From the NCBI RefSeq assembly GCF_009017415.1, contig NC_092406.1, positions 372,001 through 436,000 of the forward strand: a stretch of DNA of 64,000 nucleotides, read 5' to 3'. The notes below the pieces were generated by a model. That model was not told the DNA's origin and ran no database searches. It worked only from the letters and a program-made list of their open reading frames with translations. Position 1 is the stretch's first letter, and each line of letters starts with the position of its first letter. This document shows, piece after piece, positions 10,687-21,942 of the stretch. The DNA is from Aspergillus flavus (Eukaryota > Ascomycota > Eurotiomycetes > Eurotiales > Aspergillaceae). The position numbers and the translations under genes are program-made.

Positions 10687-11550
10687 ATGGCCCAGTCGTA
10701 TCCTCTTCTTTTTCTTTGGCTTCTTGTCTTATCGGCTGTATCTAGTACAGCTATACCACTCCGAGCAGGGATCTTCACCTCTGTTAAGGGTGGTAGTGTG
10801 ACAACTAGGGCCGATAAGGTGCCCCTAAGAGTTCTCCCGCTCGGAGCCTCGATTACTTGGGGAGTAAACTCGGCTTCTGGAAATGGTTACCGGGCGCCTT
10901 TACGGAATAAACTCACCTCGACCGGCTGGGAAGTCGATATGGTCGGAACTAAGCAGCACGGAAACATGACAGACAATGTTTGTTGCCCTCCCCTATACGA
11001 TTCCAATCCGCGTCCTCAATTGAAATGTTACTAACATACATGGTCTTCTCAGGATGTCGAGGCACACTCTGGCGACACTATCGATCAGGTCAAGGCAGCA
11101 GCCCAGGGATCTCTCAAATATAAGCCGAACGTGGTTACAATCAACGCGGGAACCAACGACTGCAGACTCAATATTAGCATCTCAGAAGCTAGTGATCGTA
11201 TGCGATCCCTGATTGAGAGCATTCTGGATGCTGAGGACACGCAAGACACAACAATTGTCTTGTCCACCTTGATACCCTCTGTACAAAAGCAGACTGAGGC
11301 CAACCGTCCTGACGTCAATCGCCAGTACCGCTCTTTGGCCAACAACATGCAAAAAGAAGGTGTTCGCATCGTTTTGGCTGATATGGACCCTGAGACGGAC
11401 GATGATAAAAACCGGCTGGTGTACCCCGAGGACTATACCACGAATGGAGTCGCGGATGACACCCACCCGAATGAGCAAGGCTATGCGAAGATGGCTAATG
11501 TTTGGTATAAGGCGGTTTTGGAAGCATCTGATAGAGGCTTTATTCAATAG
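10687..11550 (+). CDS. Secreted SGNH/GDSL-type esterase
   Basis: Exons 10687-10977 and 11053-11550 are joined in phase 0 over a 75-bp intron (GTTTGT...CTCAG) and give 262 aa. The first 22 residues form a signal peptide (MAQSYPLLFLWLLVLSAVSS). Block I is LPLGASITWG, with GAS in place of GDS as in many fungal members. Block III is NAGTNDC, and block V is DDTHPNEQGY, supplying the Asp and His. The family includes carbohydrate esterases (CE3-like), lipases and acetylesterases. The exact substrate cannot be read from the sequence. The gene is intact and divergent from the P450. Confidence 0.87.
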
Positions 11551-12066
11551 AGCATGTCTGCGGACAGCTCTTGAGACTTCTATGGAGCTAATTGTGAGTT
11601 CTTTATGATGATGGGAGTTATAGACGTTCTCGTGTCAAAGTGGATTGGGGGGATGCAGCCCTGTATGTATAGGTTAGGATATATGATAGAGCTTCTTTGT
11701 ACAATACTAGACTTTTCGAGGAAACTCTCCATCTTTCCTTTTTCGTTCGTTGGGCCTTTATGCAAGTGTATCTTGTAGGTGCATAGGAGTAGGTAGAGTG
11801 ATAAGAAAGATTAGATTATGCGACCAATCCTCTGTTATTATTATTTATGCGAGTCTCCGGAACAAATATAGTGTAGGATTTGGTGGCATAAGCCTACATA
11901 CAAAAAGTAGTCAACATCAACTAGCAACGGGTCAATCGCGCCCTCACTCCTAGCCAACAAGAATAACCGAACGTAAGTCATGCATTCAGGTTGAACTAAA
12001 CGTATGCCCTAGAGACATGCAAGTTGAGTTGCATTCTTCGTCAACTCTTACACCCTCAGACCCGAC
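11551..12066. other. Convergent spacer, nothing recognised
   Basis: 516 bp between the esterase stop and the lectin stop, probably 3' UTR sequence of both. Confidence 0.5.
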
Positions 12067-12635
12067 CTAAACGTCATCTTCAGAGATATCTGAAATCCCA
12101 TCATGTCAGTATACCACCATGGTCCATAAGACTGAAGAAGAACCACTACTCAAAACTCACCTTCTGAAGACCTTTGGAAGATCCCTCCCATACTCCAAAG
12201 CTGACCATACTTATAGGTCCCATGAAACCCCAAAAGCAGACCATTCCCCGTATTCTGCTCATGATGTTCTCCACCACTTCCTCCCACTGTGGAGTGTTGG
12301 TCTCTGTTGGTTTTCACCTCCAGACCGTCGACGCGATCTGTCGCGCGTATCACCATATGACTGATCTTTTCACCATGGCCAAGAGATAAACTCTTGCTGG
12401 ACTCGCCTCGGGTTCCAACCCGGATGCTCCTTTTGCCGTCTTTATAGGTCAACTCGATACCGTATAGGATATCTACTCCGGTTGGTTCGTAACGGCCAAC
12501 ATATGCAGTAACCTTTGTCACGCAGTTATCGTCGTTGCGTAGCAGGAACCCGATCACTGGCTCGGAGGTCTTGTTGATTGCGTAGTTGACGATGGTGTTG
12601 CCTATTGGCTCCCAGGTGTTTGATTCCTTGGACAT
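12067..12635 (-). CDS. Small jacalin-like lectin domain protein
   Basis: Two exons, 12635-12161 and 12089-12067, give 165 aa. The intron is 71 bp (GTGAGT donor, ACTGAC branch, TTTCAG acceptor, phase 1). Without splicing, the reading frame ends a few residues after the donor. The Gly-rich turn VGGSGGEHHEQNTGNG and the closing strand LWSMGGIF resemble jacalin-related beta-prism lectins, which bind mannose or galactose. There is no signal peptide, so the product is predicted to be cytosolic or unconventionally secreted. Fungal lectins of this kind are often linked to defence or development; that is family knowledge, not shown here. Confidence 0.65.
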
Positions 12636-15299
12636 GTTTGTGGGGATAGTGATGTTTTTCTTGGCTCAGGGTAAAGATAGAAAATGGGCGGCAAATTGTT
12701 TGAAACCAAGGGTTGGTAAAGAAAACGGTGCAAAATCTGAGCATTACATGCAACAGTAAGGAATATATATCCCAAATACTTCTCTGTGTTATGGCGAATT
12801 TCCCTGCATTGAGCACCCCGTAACTCATATTGTAACACACCCTGGTCCCTGGCCCCTTCGCGAAGTATGTACTACAGATTCATGGAGGAGCCACTTACTG
12901 CTCCTCCATAGACAGAGCCATAGCGTTGAGGCGGATATCAACGCATACGTAATGTGCAACTAACAGATGGCAGTGGAATCGTGGAATCTTATATCAATCA
13001 TTTTGGCACCAATTACCCATGCTCCTGGGTGGTCCGCTGCATGTACGCTACGCAAAACTCTCGACGCAGAGGTCCAATAATCTTTTCTACTGTAATGAGA
13101 TCAACTACCCGGGTGCCATGTCTTAACTGCTTTCTATGGAGGACTTGACGAATGGCCTCCAGTAATGTTTCACTGGCTTTCTTGGTAGCTTCTGATGACG
13201 CATTGTTTGAGCGTCAGCGGCCCTTGGTATACGTAATGCTATATGGTCTATCTTCGACTGGTGAGTACATTTGTGTAGAATCGAAGAATAAACTCAGGAA
13301 CATCACTCGATCCCTTGATCCCTCTAAGTATTACTTTAGCGTGTATATAAGTTGCAATTTATATCTGTTATACTTAAGCAATATAGATAATATTGCTTGG
13401 CGGTGCTAACAGACAAGCATAAATGGAGGCCTCCATAGACCTGGGAGATATTTCATGCTTTGGCCAGGGAGCACAGCATGACCAGGGTTATGATGTCCGG
13501 AATCAAATGGAGAGTATTGCTGGCATGCTTTCTGTGCCAAGATTTTCATCCCTAACGTCCGATTGAAGAGCAGGAGTCAGTACAGTCAGCAAACTGCGTT
13601 TCACAGTTGTAAGCCTATATTCTTTGCTCATTACCACCAGGATTATTTTATCTTTTTATTTTCGGGTGCCCTAATCGTATATTATTTTCTTCTGTGTCTG
13701 CTTCGCCCTAATATAAAAGTTAATACTGTTAGTATTTGCACAATCAGCGTGGTCTTCTGGGTGAAAAGTTGATATTAAGCCAGTCAACTAGTATTCAACT
13801 GGTCAATTTTTCTAATTGACCAGAGGTTAAGAATGACTATTCCCTTCAACCGAGCTTTAACAGACAGGTTAGAAATGATACACCTATTGACCTAACCTAG
13901 TCTGGCCATGTGCAGTCTGCTTTGATCGTAGAAACAACTGAAGCTGTGATTGTTCAGATTCCTGCAATTGATTATTGCCCCCCCAAGCAATCGAAGCCCT
14001 TGGTACGAAAGAATCCTCTAGGGCATCCTTATAGTCAGTGTCCGAATCATCGATGACCACCGTGCTGGTACGGATACTTTGGGACCACCATGTATCCGTG
14101 CATGGGCTTTACTGGCGATTCTAGCCGTATATACAAAGAACTGCGCCATACAGGTTGTTGGCTCGGGTATTGGAAAGAAAAGCAATGTTTTCAGAGCTGT
14201 ATGAAGCCGCTTTTCTACCACCCATCGTCATTGACCTCGATAATCATAAATTTGATAAGAAAATCCAAGAGGCTAGTTACTCATATAGTTTGCAAGGCTG
14301 AGCTCGCTACCGTTGGAGGAGAAAAGTATTTAAAACTCTTGAGAAGCGCTTAACGTAATATATTTGACCGCTACTTATATCTATTTCATTCTGCCATTCT
14401 TCCAGGTCAGAAAGTCAATATAAGTACGGGGTATAGTTCGCAGTGACAATTCTATATACCTAGGTAGGAGTTATACACTAATCTGACTAAGCAATGCATG
14501 AATAATATCTCATTAGGTCAGCTCCCAAATCGCGTGATTTGGTTCACGGACATTCTCCTCACCTTCACCGCCCGAGAGATGTGGAGACGTGACTGGAGCA
14601 AAAGGAAGCTCCACCGCCTGGCAAAAATGACCCCGCGCCTGCCCCAATCACCAGCTGGTTCCTGTGGTTATCAATGCAAGGGAAAAACAGTCCTTTGTTA
14701 TCCTTCTCCGAGCTGTTGCCAGGACAGTAACCGATTCAAGCCCCTTGCTCCGACCAGTGCTGTTTTCTTGGACAAGCTTCGGGTAAAGACTCAACATTGT
14801 CCGTTTCTGTGTCCCTCTAAAGCTCCTCGCCGCATTGTTGATGGACTGCAGCTCCAGATCCCACTGTACGAGGGATCCCATCAAAACAATAGTAAGTGGA
14901 ACGTCCAAACGAGCGCCAACATCCGCAGGGATAACTCAGTGTCTAATTACTTAGTAGTACTGCGCCTTAAGAAACTGCCATTGATTCCTACAATAACTTT
15001 CATGTTTCATGTCTAGCCGTCTGTTCGCAAGCTAGACCTGTTCCCCTTGTTTGGTCGGTATGTTGTTATCTTGGAACCTTTACGCTTATCATGCGTTGTC
15101 ATTTTTAGTTATACTTTCTACCAAGGACTTGTTTTTTACTTACTTTCGTTCCTCCATATCTCTGTGCCTATAGCCGCTCTGCATTATCATTCTGTGATTG
15201 CGCATCTTACTTTTTGCAAAAGCTGACAGTATAAAGTGCTCCAGAGCCACGTGAACCTTCGTTTATTGATTCCTTGCGATAAAACTCACACTCAGCAGA
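12636..15299. other. 2.7-kb gene-poor region
   Basis: No recognisable gene on either strand. Several ORFs of 60-170 codons exist (for example at 14498-15016), but they lack known motifs and a coherent exon context. A perfect hairpin lies at 13799-13823. The region may hold degenerate accessory DNA. I saw no transposase signature. Confidence 0.45.
13799..13823. repeat. Perfect hairpin, 10-bp stem and 5-nt loop
   Basis: CTGGTCAATT and its exact reverse complement AATTGACCAG are separated by TTTCT. It lies in a gene-poor region. It could be a remnant of a small inverted-repeat element or a chance hairpin. Confidence 0.6.
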
Positions 15300-17512
15300 A
15301 TGGAAGGACTAGTAGATCCAGAGTCTATTTACATGAAACAGAATTGTATTGGTACGCTTTGCTTTTTCACAAGCTTCACATCGATGTAGCACTGTTCTCT
15401 AACTTGAAGTGCAGGGGGTGGGAGCTTTGGGCGTGTCTACAAAGGGTATGATATGACATTGCTTAAAATTTTTTGGTTTAGGTGGTCTTCCTGACACTGG
15501 TTTTTGAATGTTAGGGTCGATAAGCGGACGGGCGCCTCTGTCGCAATCAAAATTATCGATGTGGAAAATGCCGAAGACGAAGTCGAAGATATCATCCAAG
15601 AAATTGCCATCCTATCCGAACTCAACTCCCCATATGTGACAAGGTACCATGGCTCTTTTTTGAAAGGTTCAAGCTTATGGATTGTTATGGAGTTCTGCTC
15701 CGGGGGTAGTTGTTCTGATTTGATGCGTCCGGGGACAATCCCGGAGGATTATATCATGATCATTCTGAGAGAGCTCCTTCGAGGATTAGACTATCTTCAT
15801 AGCGATAAAAAGTTGCACCGCGACATCAAAGGTGAACTCCTCTTTCCGTGATAACTTCTTCCAAGTCGGCAACTGACAGCATGGTAGCTGCAAACATTCT
15901 TCTAACTTCAAGCGGGCAGGTAAAACTGGCGGACTTTGGTGTCTCTGGCCAACTATCAGCAACGATGACCAAGAAGAACACTTTTGTAGGTACACCATTC
16001 TGGATGGCTCCAGAGGTTATCAAGCAATCGGGGTATGATTACAAAGCGGATATCTGGTCCCTCGGGATCACAGCAATTGAACTGGCCAATGGAGAACCCC
16101 CGTACTCCGATATTCATCCTATGAAAGTCTTGTTCCTGATCCCCAAGAACCCTCCCCCAACTTTGCAAGGAAACTACAGCAAGGCTTTCAAAAACTTCGT
16201 TGAGCTGTGCCTGCGCCGCGATCCCAGAGAACGACCGTCAGCCAGGGAATTGCTCGAACATCCTTTCATCAAGAGGGCGAAGAAAACCAACTATTTGACA
16301 GAATTGATTGAACGCTATGAGCGGTGGCATGCTGTCTATGGCAACAAAAACGCTGATGAAGAAGACGAACCTGCATATGAGCCTCCACCGAAGCCCACAA
16401 ATGCCGAAGACGAAGATGATCTCTGGGATTTTGGGACTGTACGCCCCGCTGGACGGGGTCCTGGTCTGAAGCCCATGAAAGAAGCGGATATGAACACCCG
16501 AGGTCACGAATCGTCAGAGTGGGAGACGAAAGATCGGCCACCAAGAGAACCAGTGGAAAACAATAGCTACACGCCGCAGAGGCCTACACAGACAAAGCAC
16601 ATCCCAACTGCTGCGTCAAAGCCTTCGTCACCAACAAAAGTTCCGTTACCACCATCCCCATTGAAACAGGGCCCGGCAGAGGTCAAGCCTCGAACACCTA
16701 CCCACCTTCAGAGACCAAATTCCCAACAGCTAAGGGAGAGCCCCGGTAGCGAATACGATAAAGCTTTACAGCAATCATTGGCCCAAGACATATCTTTTCT
16801 CCATATTGATCCTACTCCGGAAAGTCCCTCGCCCTCCGTAAAAAACCGGAATTCCGTTCCAGTCCCCCAGGAATCTAGAAAAGCCAATCTACCTCGCCCT
16901 TCAGGGGTCCCATCACATCAGGAACGCATATCAGCACAACCCTTGCGGCGTCCTTCGGACCAAAGTCCTAGACCTGCAGTGGAATCCCGGCCTCACCACC
17001 AAGTGTTCCAACAGCATCCTCGCCCACCACCAACACCAAGACACGCATCTCCCCAACCACAACGACTTCCCCAGACACCGATGCAGCCCCCTGGTTTGGG
17101 GAGTAGTTTCGGTCCGCTTCATAGGGGTATAGATCCCAATCTACAGCCTAGTGTTGGAATACCTCCATCGAACGAAATTACAGCGCTGAATAGTGTTATC
17201 CTACCTGCTCTAAAGGCAGCAGTGCGCCGTCGTTCTCGTCGCCTGGAACTTCTATCGCGCAATCCTAGTGCAGAAAATGGCCACACGAGAATGGAAACAT
17301 ATGAACTCCAATCAAATCGGGAATATGTCCAGCAAATGATGGAGTCTCTCGTGAATGACTTGGGGGGAATATTTACAAGGATTGAGCGTTGGGACAGCGA
17401 AGCACCCGTCGGAATGGGCGCTGATGTCTCCTCGTTCTTGGAAGGATTCCTTGAAGAAGTACTCGTCAGAATTGAACCCGCTGATGAAGAATCACCGACG
17501 CCGAGTAACTAA
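15300..17512 (+). CDS. Ste20-family GCK-III protein kinase (Nak1/POD-6/Kic1 type)
   Basis: Exons 15300-15351, 15415-15445 (a 31-nt microexon), 15515-15831 and 15888-17512 keep phase and give 674 aa. The glycine loop [12 protein letters not shown] is assembled across the first three exons. VAIK, HRDIKAANILL, DFG, the activation segment [19 protein letters not shown] and [12 protein letters not shown] are all present. The catalytic domain is N-terminal, followed by a long Pro/Ser-rich tail and a conserved helical C-terminus (about residues 560-670). The N-terminus [11 protein letters not shown] and the linker [10 protein letters not shown] fit fungal Nak1/POD-6 kinases. Those act upstream of the NDR kinase in the RAM/MOR polarity pathway, which is family knowledge. 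Assignment within GCKs is likely but not certain. Confidence 0.9.
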
Positions 17513-18489
17513 ATAGTAGGCACAAGACACCTCCTACGTTTGCCTTTGATTTTCTTTTCTCATGACCAGCGTTACACACTAGAGATTCGATGGTATATTG
17601 AAGTTAGTCTTTCGGGCTTGCAATGTGCATATAGAAAGCTTATTGTCCGGGCACTTTATTTCAGATTGTTGATGAAACAAGACACATACATGAAGGGTCA
17701 GATACCGTTGCATGACTGATTGAACATGCCTTTTATGATACGTGAGATGTATTCTCCTTTGTTTTAGCACTTTTTCTTCGTCAAATTCTCGAGGCTGGAT
17801 CCTTCAAACTCGATACTGAGTTGCTTTATGGGAACTCTATGGCTTGCATTTCTCTCTTATTCTTTTCAATCTTGTTTTTCTACTTTCATAACTCGCCCTG
17901 CGGATACGCTTGATGATTGCGAACCTTTCTGTTATTGTACATGTGCTTGAAACGCTTTAAAGCCCAAAATATGATCATACATACTTTCCCCGCACAAACT
18001 TGATGATCTCAGTACCCTGGATGGTTTCCCACATCCCGAGAGAGTAGCGATGTGGTAGCAATATCCTCGAATAGCGCAATGGCCCGTGTCATATGTGTAG
18101 TGGCAAGCTGTATGATCATACAGCAAAGTGGTGAGTGGAGTTGATTCCAGTGTAACTTGATTACATCTCCCATCAGACTGAACCATGTTTCTGGGTCTGG
18201 TCCAGCTTCAAAGCAATCGCTCGTCAAAGTGCCTTAGCACCGCAAAGGCCTCCACAGAATATTCGGGCTAAAGCTTCTCTTGTGGCTGTGTTGTTACATT
18301 TGACAAAGATTATTGTCCAATGGTCAGATCTGTGACGACAAACTAAGTCTGTCCAATGAGGGGAGCCGAAGAGCTGGTTACAGACTTTAATTGTCACACA
18401 TGCTGGTCTGAGGTTAAACCTGGAGTGAAAGAGCCCTCCTTGACCTTTAAAGGGCGGAGCAGGGAACATCCGAAAAGGTTTGGCGGGTA
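17513..18489. other. Convergent spacer, nothing recognised
   Basis: 977 bp between the kinase stop and the regulator stop. Short ORFs only, with no motif or RNA gene seen. Confidence 0.5.
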
Positions 18490-21322
18490 TTAACCTTCTG
18501 AGCGGAATAACCAGTCCGTCTCCGGAGTTGGAATCAAGTAGTTCGTGATGTTAAATTCGTTTGCATTAGGCGCAGCACCATCCACAACAGACCCAGTTAG
18601 ACCATTGATTGACATAGGATTGTTGACCGTCTCGTTTATATCGAGGTCAGTAATATCGGGAGCTCGGGCAGCAGGTACCCGTGGCACATTGAAGAAGCCG
18701 AAAACATCAAGATATTCTAATTCATTTGGTGCAAGATTTCGTGGATGCGCAGCGGGTGTTGGTACTGTCGGTTGGCTTCCGGCAGGTGACGAGCGTGGCT
18801 GTCGGGATATCAAGAAGTCCAGGTCAAAAGCACAGCGTCTCATATCTGCGAGGATCTTCACGCTGGATGGCGTTACGCGCTCGGAATCCTCAACACCGGA
18901 TTGTTGGTATTCACCATACTCGTCAAGGACACGCTGTAAAATTGTGCTGTAGCGTTCAGCTACCTTCCAGTACGTCCCCATCTGGGCGAGCGTATCAACA
19001 AAGAAGATTATGTCCGGGCTCACAGTATGGGCGATGGTAGAACCATGGACAAGTAGTAATCGTGCAGAGACCCAGAGCGTAAACGCAAAAGGTGGTCCAA
19101 GCTTGTCGAGCATATTGTTGTCTACAACGAATCGCGTCACGGAGAGGATGTTTTCGACTGCGAATAAACAACGCTGGCTGGCACTGTATGACGGCGTGAA
19201 GATTGGGGATCGAGTCGTCGGGTATGCAGCCGATGAGTGGAGTCTGATTACCGCACTGTAATCATTTAGAATTGCCATTGAGTGATAACACGCCAGGTTT
19301 AATGATCACGCTTACGTTTGATATGTGGCATGGAGTTGAACCCAGTCACAAGGGAGGCCTTTGTTTGATTTCGAGCCATTAAACAACCTAGATGAATTTT
19401 CGTAGGCATACTCAGCTGGAAGGCCAAACTCCCATGCAGCTAGCTCGCCATCCAACTTGCGATATGTTGCTTGCCACTCTTCAACATCCGATAAAGCGCC
19501 GATGTCCACAGGCCGTTTCAAGAAAGTATGAATACGGGACATGATGCCGAGAATCTCCACGTAAAGGCCGAATGAGCCGACATTTTCGGCACGCTTGAGA
19601 TAATCTGCACGGTCGCCCGAGTGGTGAAACCATCTAGTTTCGACAGGCTGGTTTTTCATGAAGAATTCGTCCTTGCATGGGAGCTTGCGGTCGATATCTT
19701 TGTCGTCCAATGTAAAATCAAAGGCAGTTGCGAGGGTTGAATATCGGTCCAAGAAATATACCATCCAGAAAAGTCTGCGTCTGCCTTCGTCCTCAATCCA
19801 AGACTCTGAGTCAGGGAGAGTAACCGCTCTTAGGGTATAGATAGAAGGGTAAACGGGAGCTATAAGTGAGGATTTGGATTCAACAGCCAACCCCAACTGA
19901 ACCACGGATCGCGTAATCAGGGCAAGCAGTTTCCAACCGGGAGGCCCGTTGGAGGAGCCCACTAAGTCCAAAGCTAATATAACCAGGGCCTGAAGCGCCC
20001 TGACTGATGAGTTCTCTAAGCCATAGAGCAAGACTTTCTGCTTGGAGGAATCATGGTATCGTTTTCGATTTTGCTCGTTGAGCCTACTGTCACTCGAAAA
20101 GCGGAGAGTAGTTGCAACAATAGCATACAGAACCATGCGATCAGCTTCCTCAAGAGGGGATGGGCCGAAGAAGGTATCTAGAGTCGTACGTCGGTGAAGA
20201 ATAGGACACCACGAATTTATATGGTCGAAGTAAAGATCAACCAGCGCATATAACAGATCGTACGGTGGGAGATCGAGCTCTGGGTCCGCAAATGACTGTT
20301 CCTGATTGGAGAACAAATTGACTGGCACCTTCAATGATGATTCATTCCCTGTATAATCACTCGCGTGTGTGGTATCAGAAACTTGTGGGATGGGTATAGG
20401 CGGGTTTAAGCCACTTGTGAGATGGCTATGCATCACGTTCCTAACTGAAATGTCCGAAGGACTAGTGATAGACGCGTCAGACGGACGTGGATGAGCTGGC
20501 ACAGATGATGGCTCATGAAAGTAAGCTGCATTTCGAGGACTTGGCCCATGAGCAGCAGAGGGCTCTGACGGTGAACTATAAGAATGGGGACCAGGATGAG
20601 GAAACTCATGATTTGACCGAGGTTGGCTCTGTAGGATATGAGTTTCAATGAGACGGGCCTGTGTCTGAATCACTTCCTCGAGCCTGTCTGTGCAACATGT
20701 GAGCGAAACGCTGAGAGTTGGAATTGAACAATAGAGATTTGATTTAGCCGATAGATGAGGAGTAGGGAAACATACCTAAGCGTTGTTCCAATTCTTTACC
20801 ATAGCCAGCTCGAAGGCCTGGCTTCTTTCGTTCTTTGTATTCGCATGACTGGCCATTACGCGAGCACCATCCGCAGCTTGGTTGAGCTCGATCTAAGTTT
20901 GTCAGCCTACAACATCCTTCATCGCGGGAGAAAGAGGGTCGCAAAAGAGCTAGTGCAAAGCCACTAAGACAAGAAATACTCACCACATTTGACTTTCCGT
21001 TGCTTACACAGCTCGCATCTTAAGCCGTTAGTTCGACTATTCCATAGACTGATACCGGGCACTAGAATTGGACCAGAAGACGAGGGGGGGAGATGATAAC
21101 CTCGTGCTCCAGGCCTGAGGGCGGAGGTACGTACGACACTGTAAGGGGGCGCTTGCGTTTCAGCGAGCGAGACGCATTTCCATTTTGAGTGACCAGGTCG
21201 TTATCGCTATCGACAGCAGACCAGGATTCATCTGCGCTCTGATCTCTGTCCTGGTCTCCAAAGGGGCGCGTTATCGGTGGAGTCTGCTGCGCAGAGACTG
21301 CGGGTGCAGCAGCGTTCGGCAT
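18490..21322 (-). CDS. rhaR: Zn2Cys6 transcription factor, probable L-rhamnose regulator RhaR
   Basis: Five exons (21322-21135, 21019-20994, 20892-20776, 20687-19316, 19255-18490) keep phase and give 822 aa. The binuclear zinc cluster CELCKQRKVKCDRAQPSC...CSRNGQSC has the CX2CX6CX6CX2CX6C pattern. It is built from exons 1-3, with a 26-nt exon carrying only CELCKQRKVK. A linker and a coiled segment (LEQRLDRLEEVIQTQ) follow, then a Fungal_trans middle homology domain (DLYFDHINSWCPILHRRTTL). The name rests on position: it is divergent from lraC, as I recall for the Aspergillus nidulans RhaR locus. It would activate rhamnose-induced genes in the nucleus. The orthology is inferred, not proven by alignment. 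Confidence 0.82.
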
Positions 21323-21355
21323 GGCACTGTAGCGAGGTCGGGGTTTAAGACAGAT

Positions 21356-21366
21356 CCTCGGTCAAG
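21356..21366 (+). promoter_or_regulatory. CCTCGGTCAAG element, copy 1
   Basis: Eleven bases close to the rhaR start that recur as an exact reverse complement at 21768-21778. The element contains a CGG triplet. Candidate binding site, inferred. Confidence 0.4.
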
Positions 21367-21735
21367 CCCCTACTGCATCATGACGGGGACCCGTATCGGT
21401 GATGAACTTGGTTCGGTCCGAAAGCCGAAAAATTCTGTGAAGAATTAGATCTAACAGTTTGATATTGTCGAAGAAGCTGAGTCTAGGGCGTAGGGAACAG
21501 AGGGAGAGGAACCCAGAAAGAATCAACAACATGCGCGAAGGAAGCGACAAACGAGTTGGGGCCTGAGGCATCAATCGGCCACTAACCCCGCAAAACACTA
21601 ATTTGCATTCATGGATTCTCCACAAATCATCGGGTTGGGCCAATCGGGATCACACGATTCGTATCCTACAAGTCCAATGACTAACTCCACGGTGAGAAGG
21701 ATTTTGCCCCTTTGGGAAGCTGCTAGTGCTTCCAG

Positions 21736-21745
21736 GCTCGGGGGA
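21736..21745 (+). promoter_or_regulatory. GCTCGGGGGA element upstream of lraC
   Basis: Ten-base motif about 200 bp upstream of the lraC ATG, found again in the same orientation about 240 bp upstream of lraA. Its core CTCGGGG also occurs about 236 bp upstream of lraB. Confidence 0.4.
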
Positions 21746-21767
21746 GCATTGCACCGAGACACGGGAT

Positions 21768-21778
21768 CTTGACCGAGG
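21768..21778 (-). promoter_or_regulatory. CCTCGGTCAAG element, copy 2 (inverted)
   Basis: Reads CTTGACCGAGG on the plus strand, the exact inverse of the element at 21356-21366. It lies about 165 bp upstream of lraC. Confidence 0.4.
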
Positions 21779-21942
21779 GTATCGTTCACGCCCCCTCGAG
21801 GGCCTGGGGTTCTTATACGTTCAAATATGACCGAATACCCCCGGCGCAACTTTGCAATTTATTTGAATGTCTTCTATTCCTTATTCTCTATAGATCTTCT
21901 GGTTTAGCACTTTGTCTGGTTTTCTAGCTCATCCTTCTCATC

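Larger units (their letters stand above)
21323..21942. promoter_or_regulatory. Divergent promoter of rhaR and lraC
   Basis: 620-bp shared upstream region. It contains two inverted copies of CCTCGGTCAAG, several other CGG/CCG triplets (for example TTCGGTCCGAAAGCCG near 21410-21426) and a GCTCGGGGGA shared with the lraA promoter. CGG triplets are the usual half-sites of Zn2Cys6 regulators. Confidence 0.55.

Noticed and set aside
8136..12635. Secondary-metabolite biosynthetic cluster
   Set aside because: No polyketide synthase, NRPS, terpene cyclase, transporter or cluster regulator is near.
14498..15016. 172-codon ORF in the gene-poor region
   Set aside because: No domain, no exon context and overlapping ORFs on both strands.
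20472..20477. ACGCGT hexamer as an MCB box
   Set aside because: Lies inside the coding sequence of the regulator. Single copies are expected by chance.
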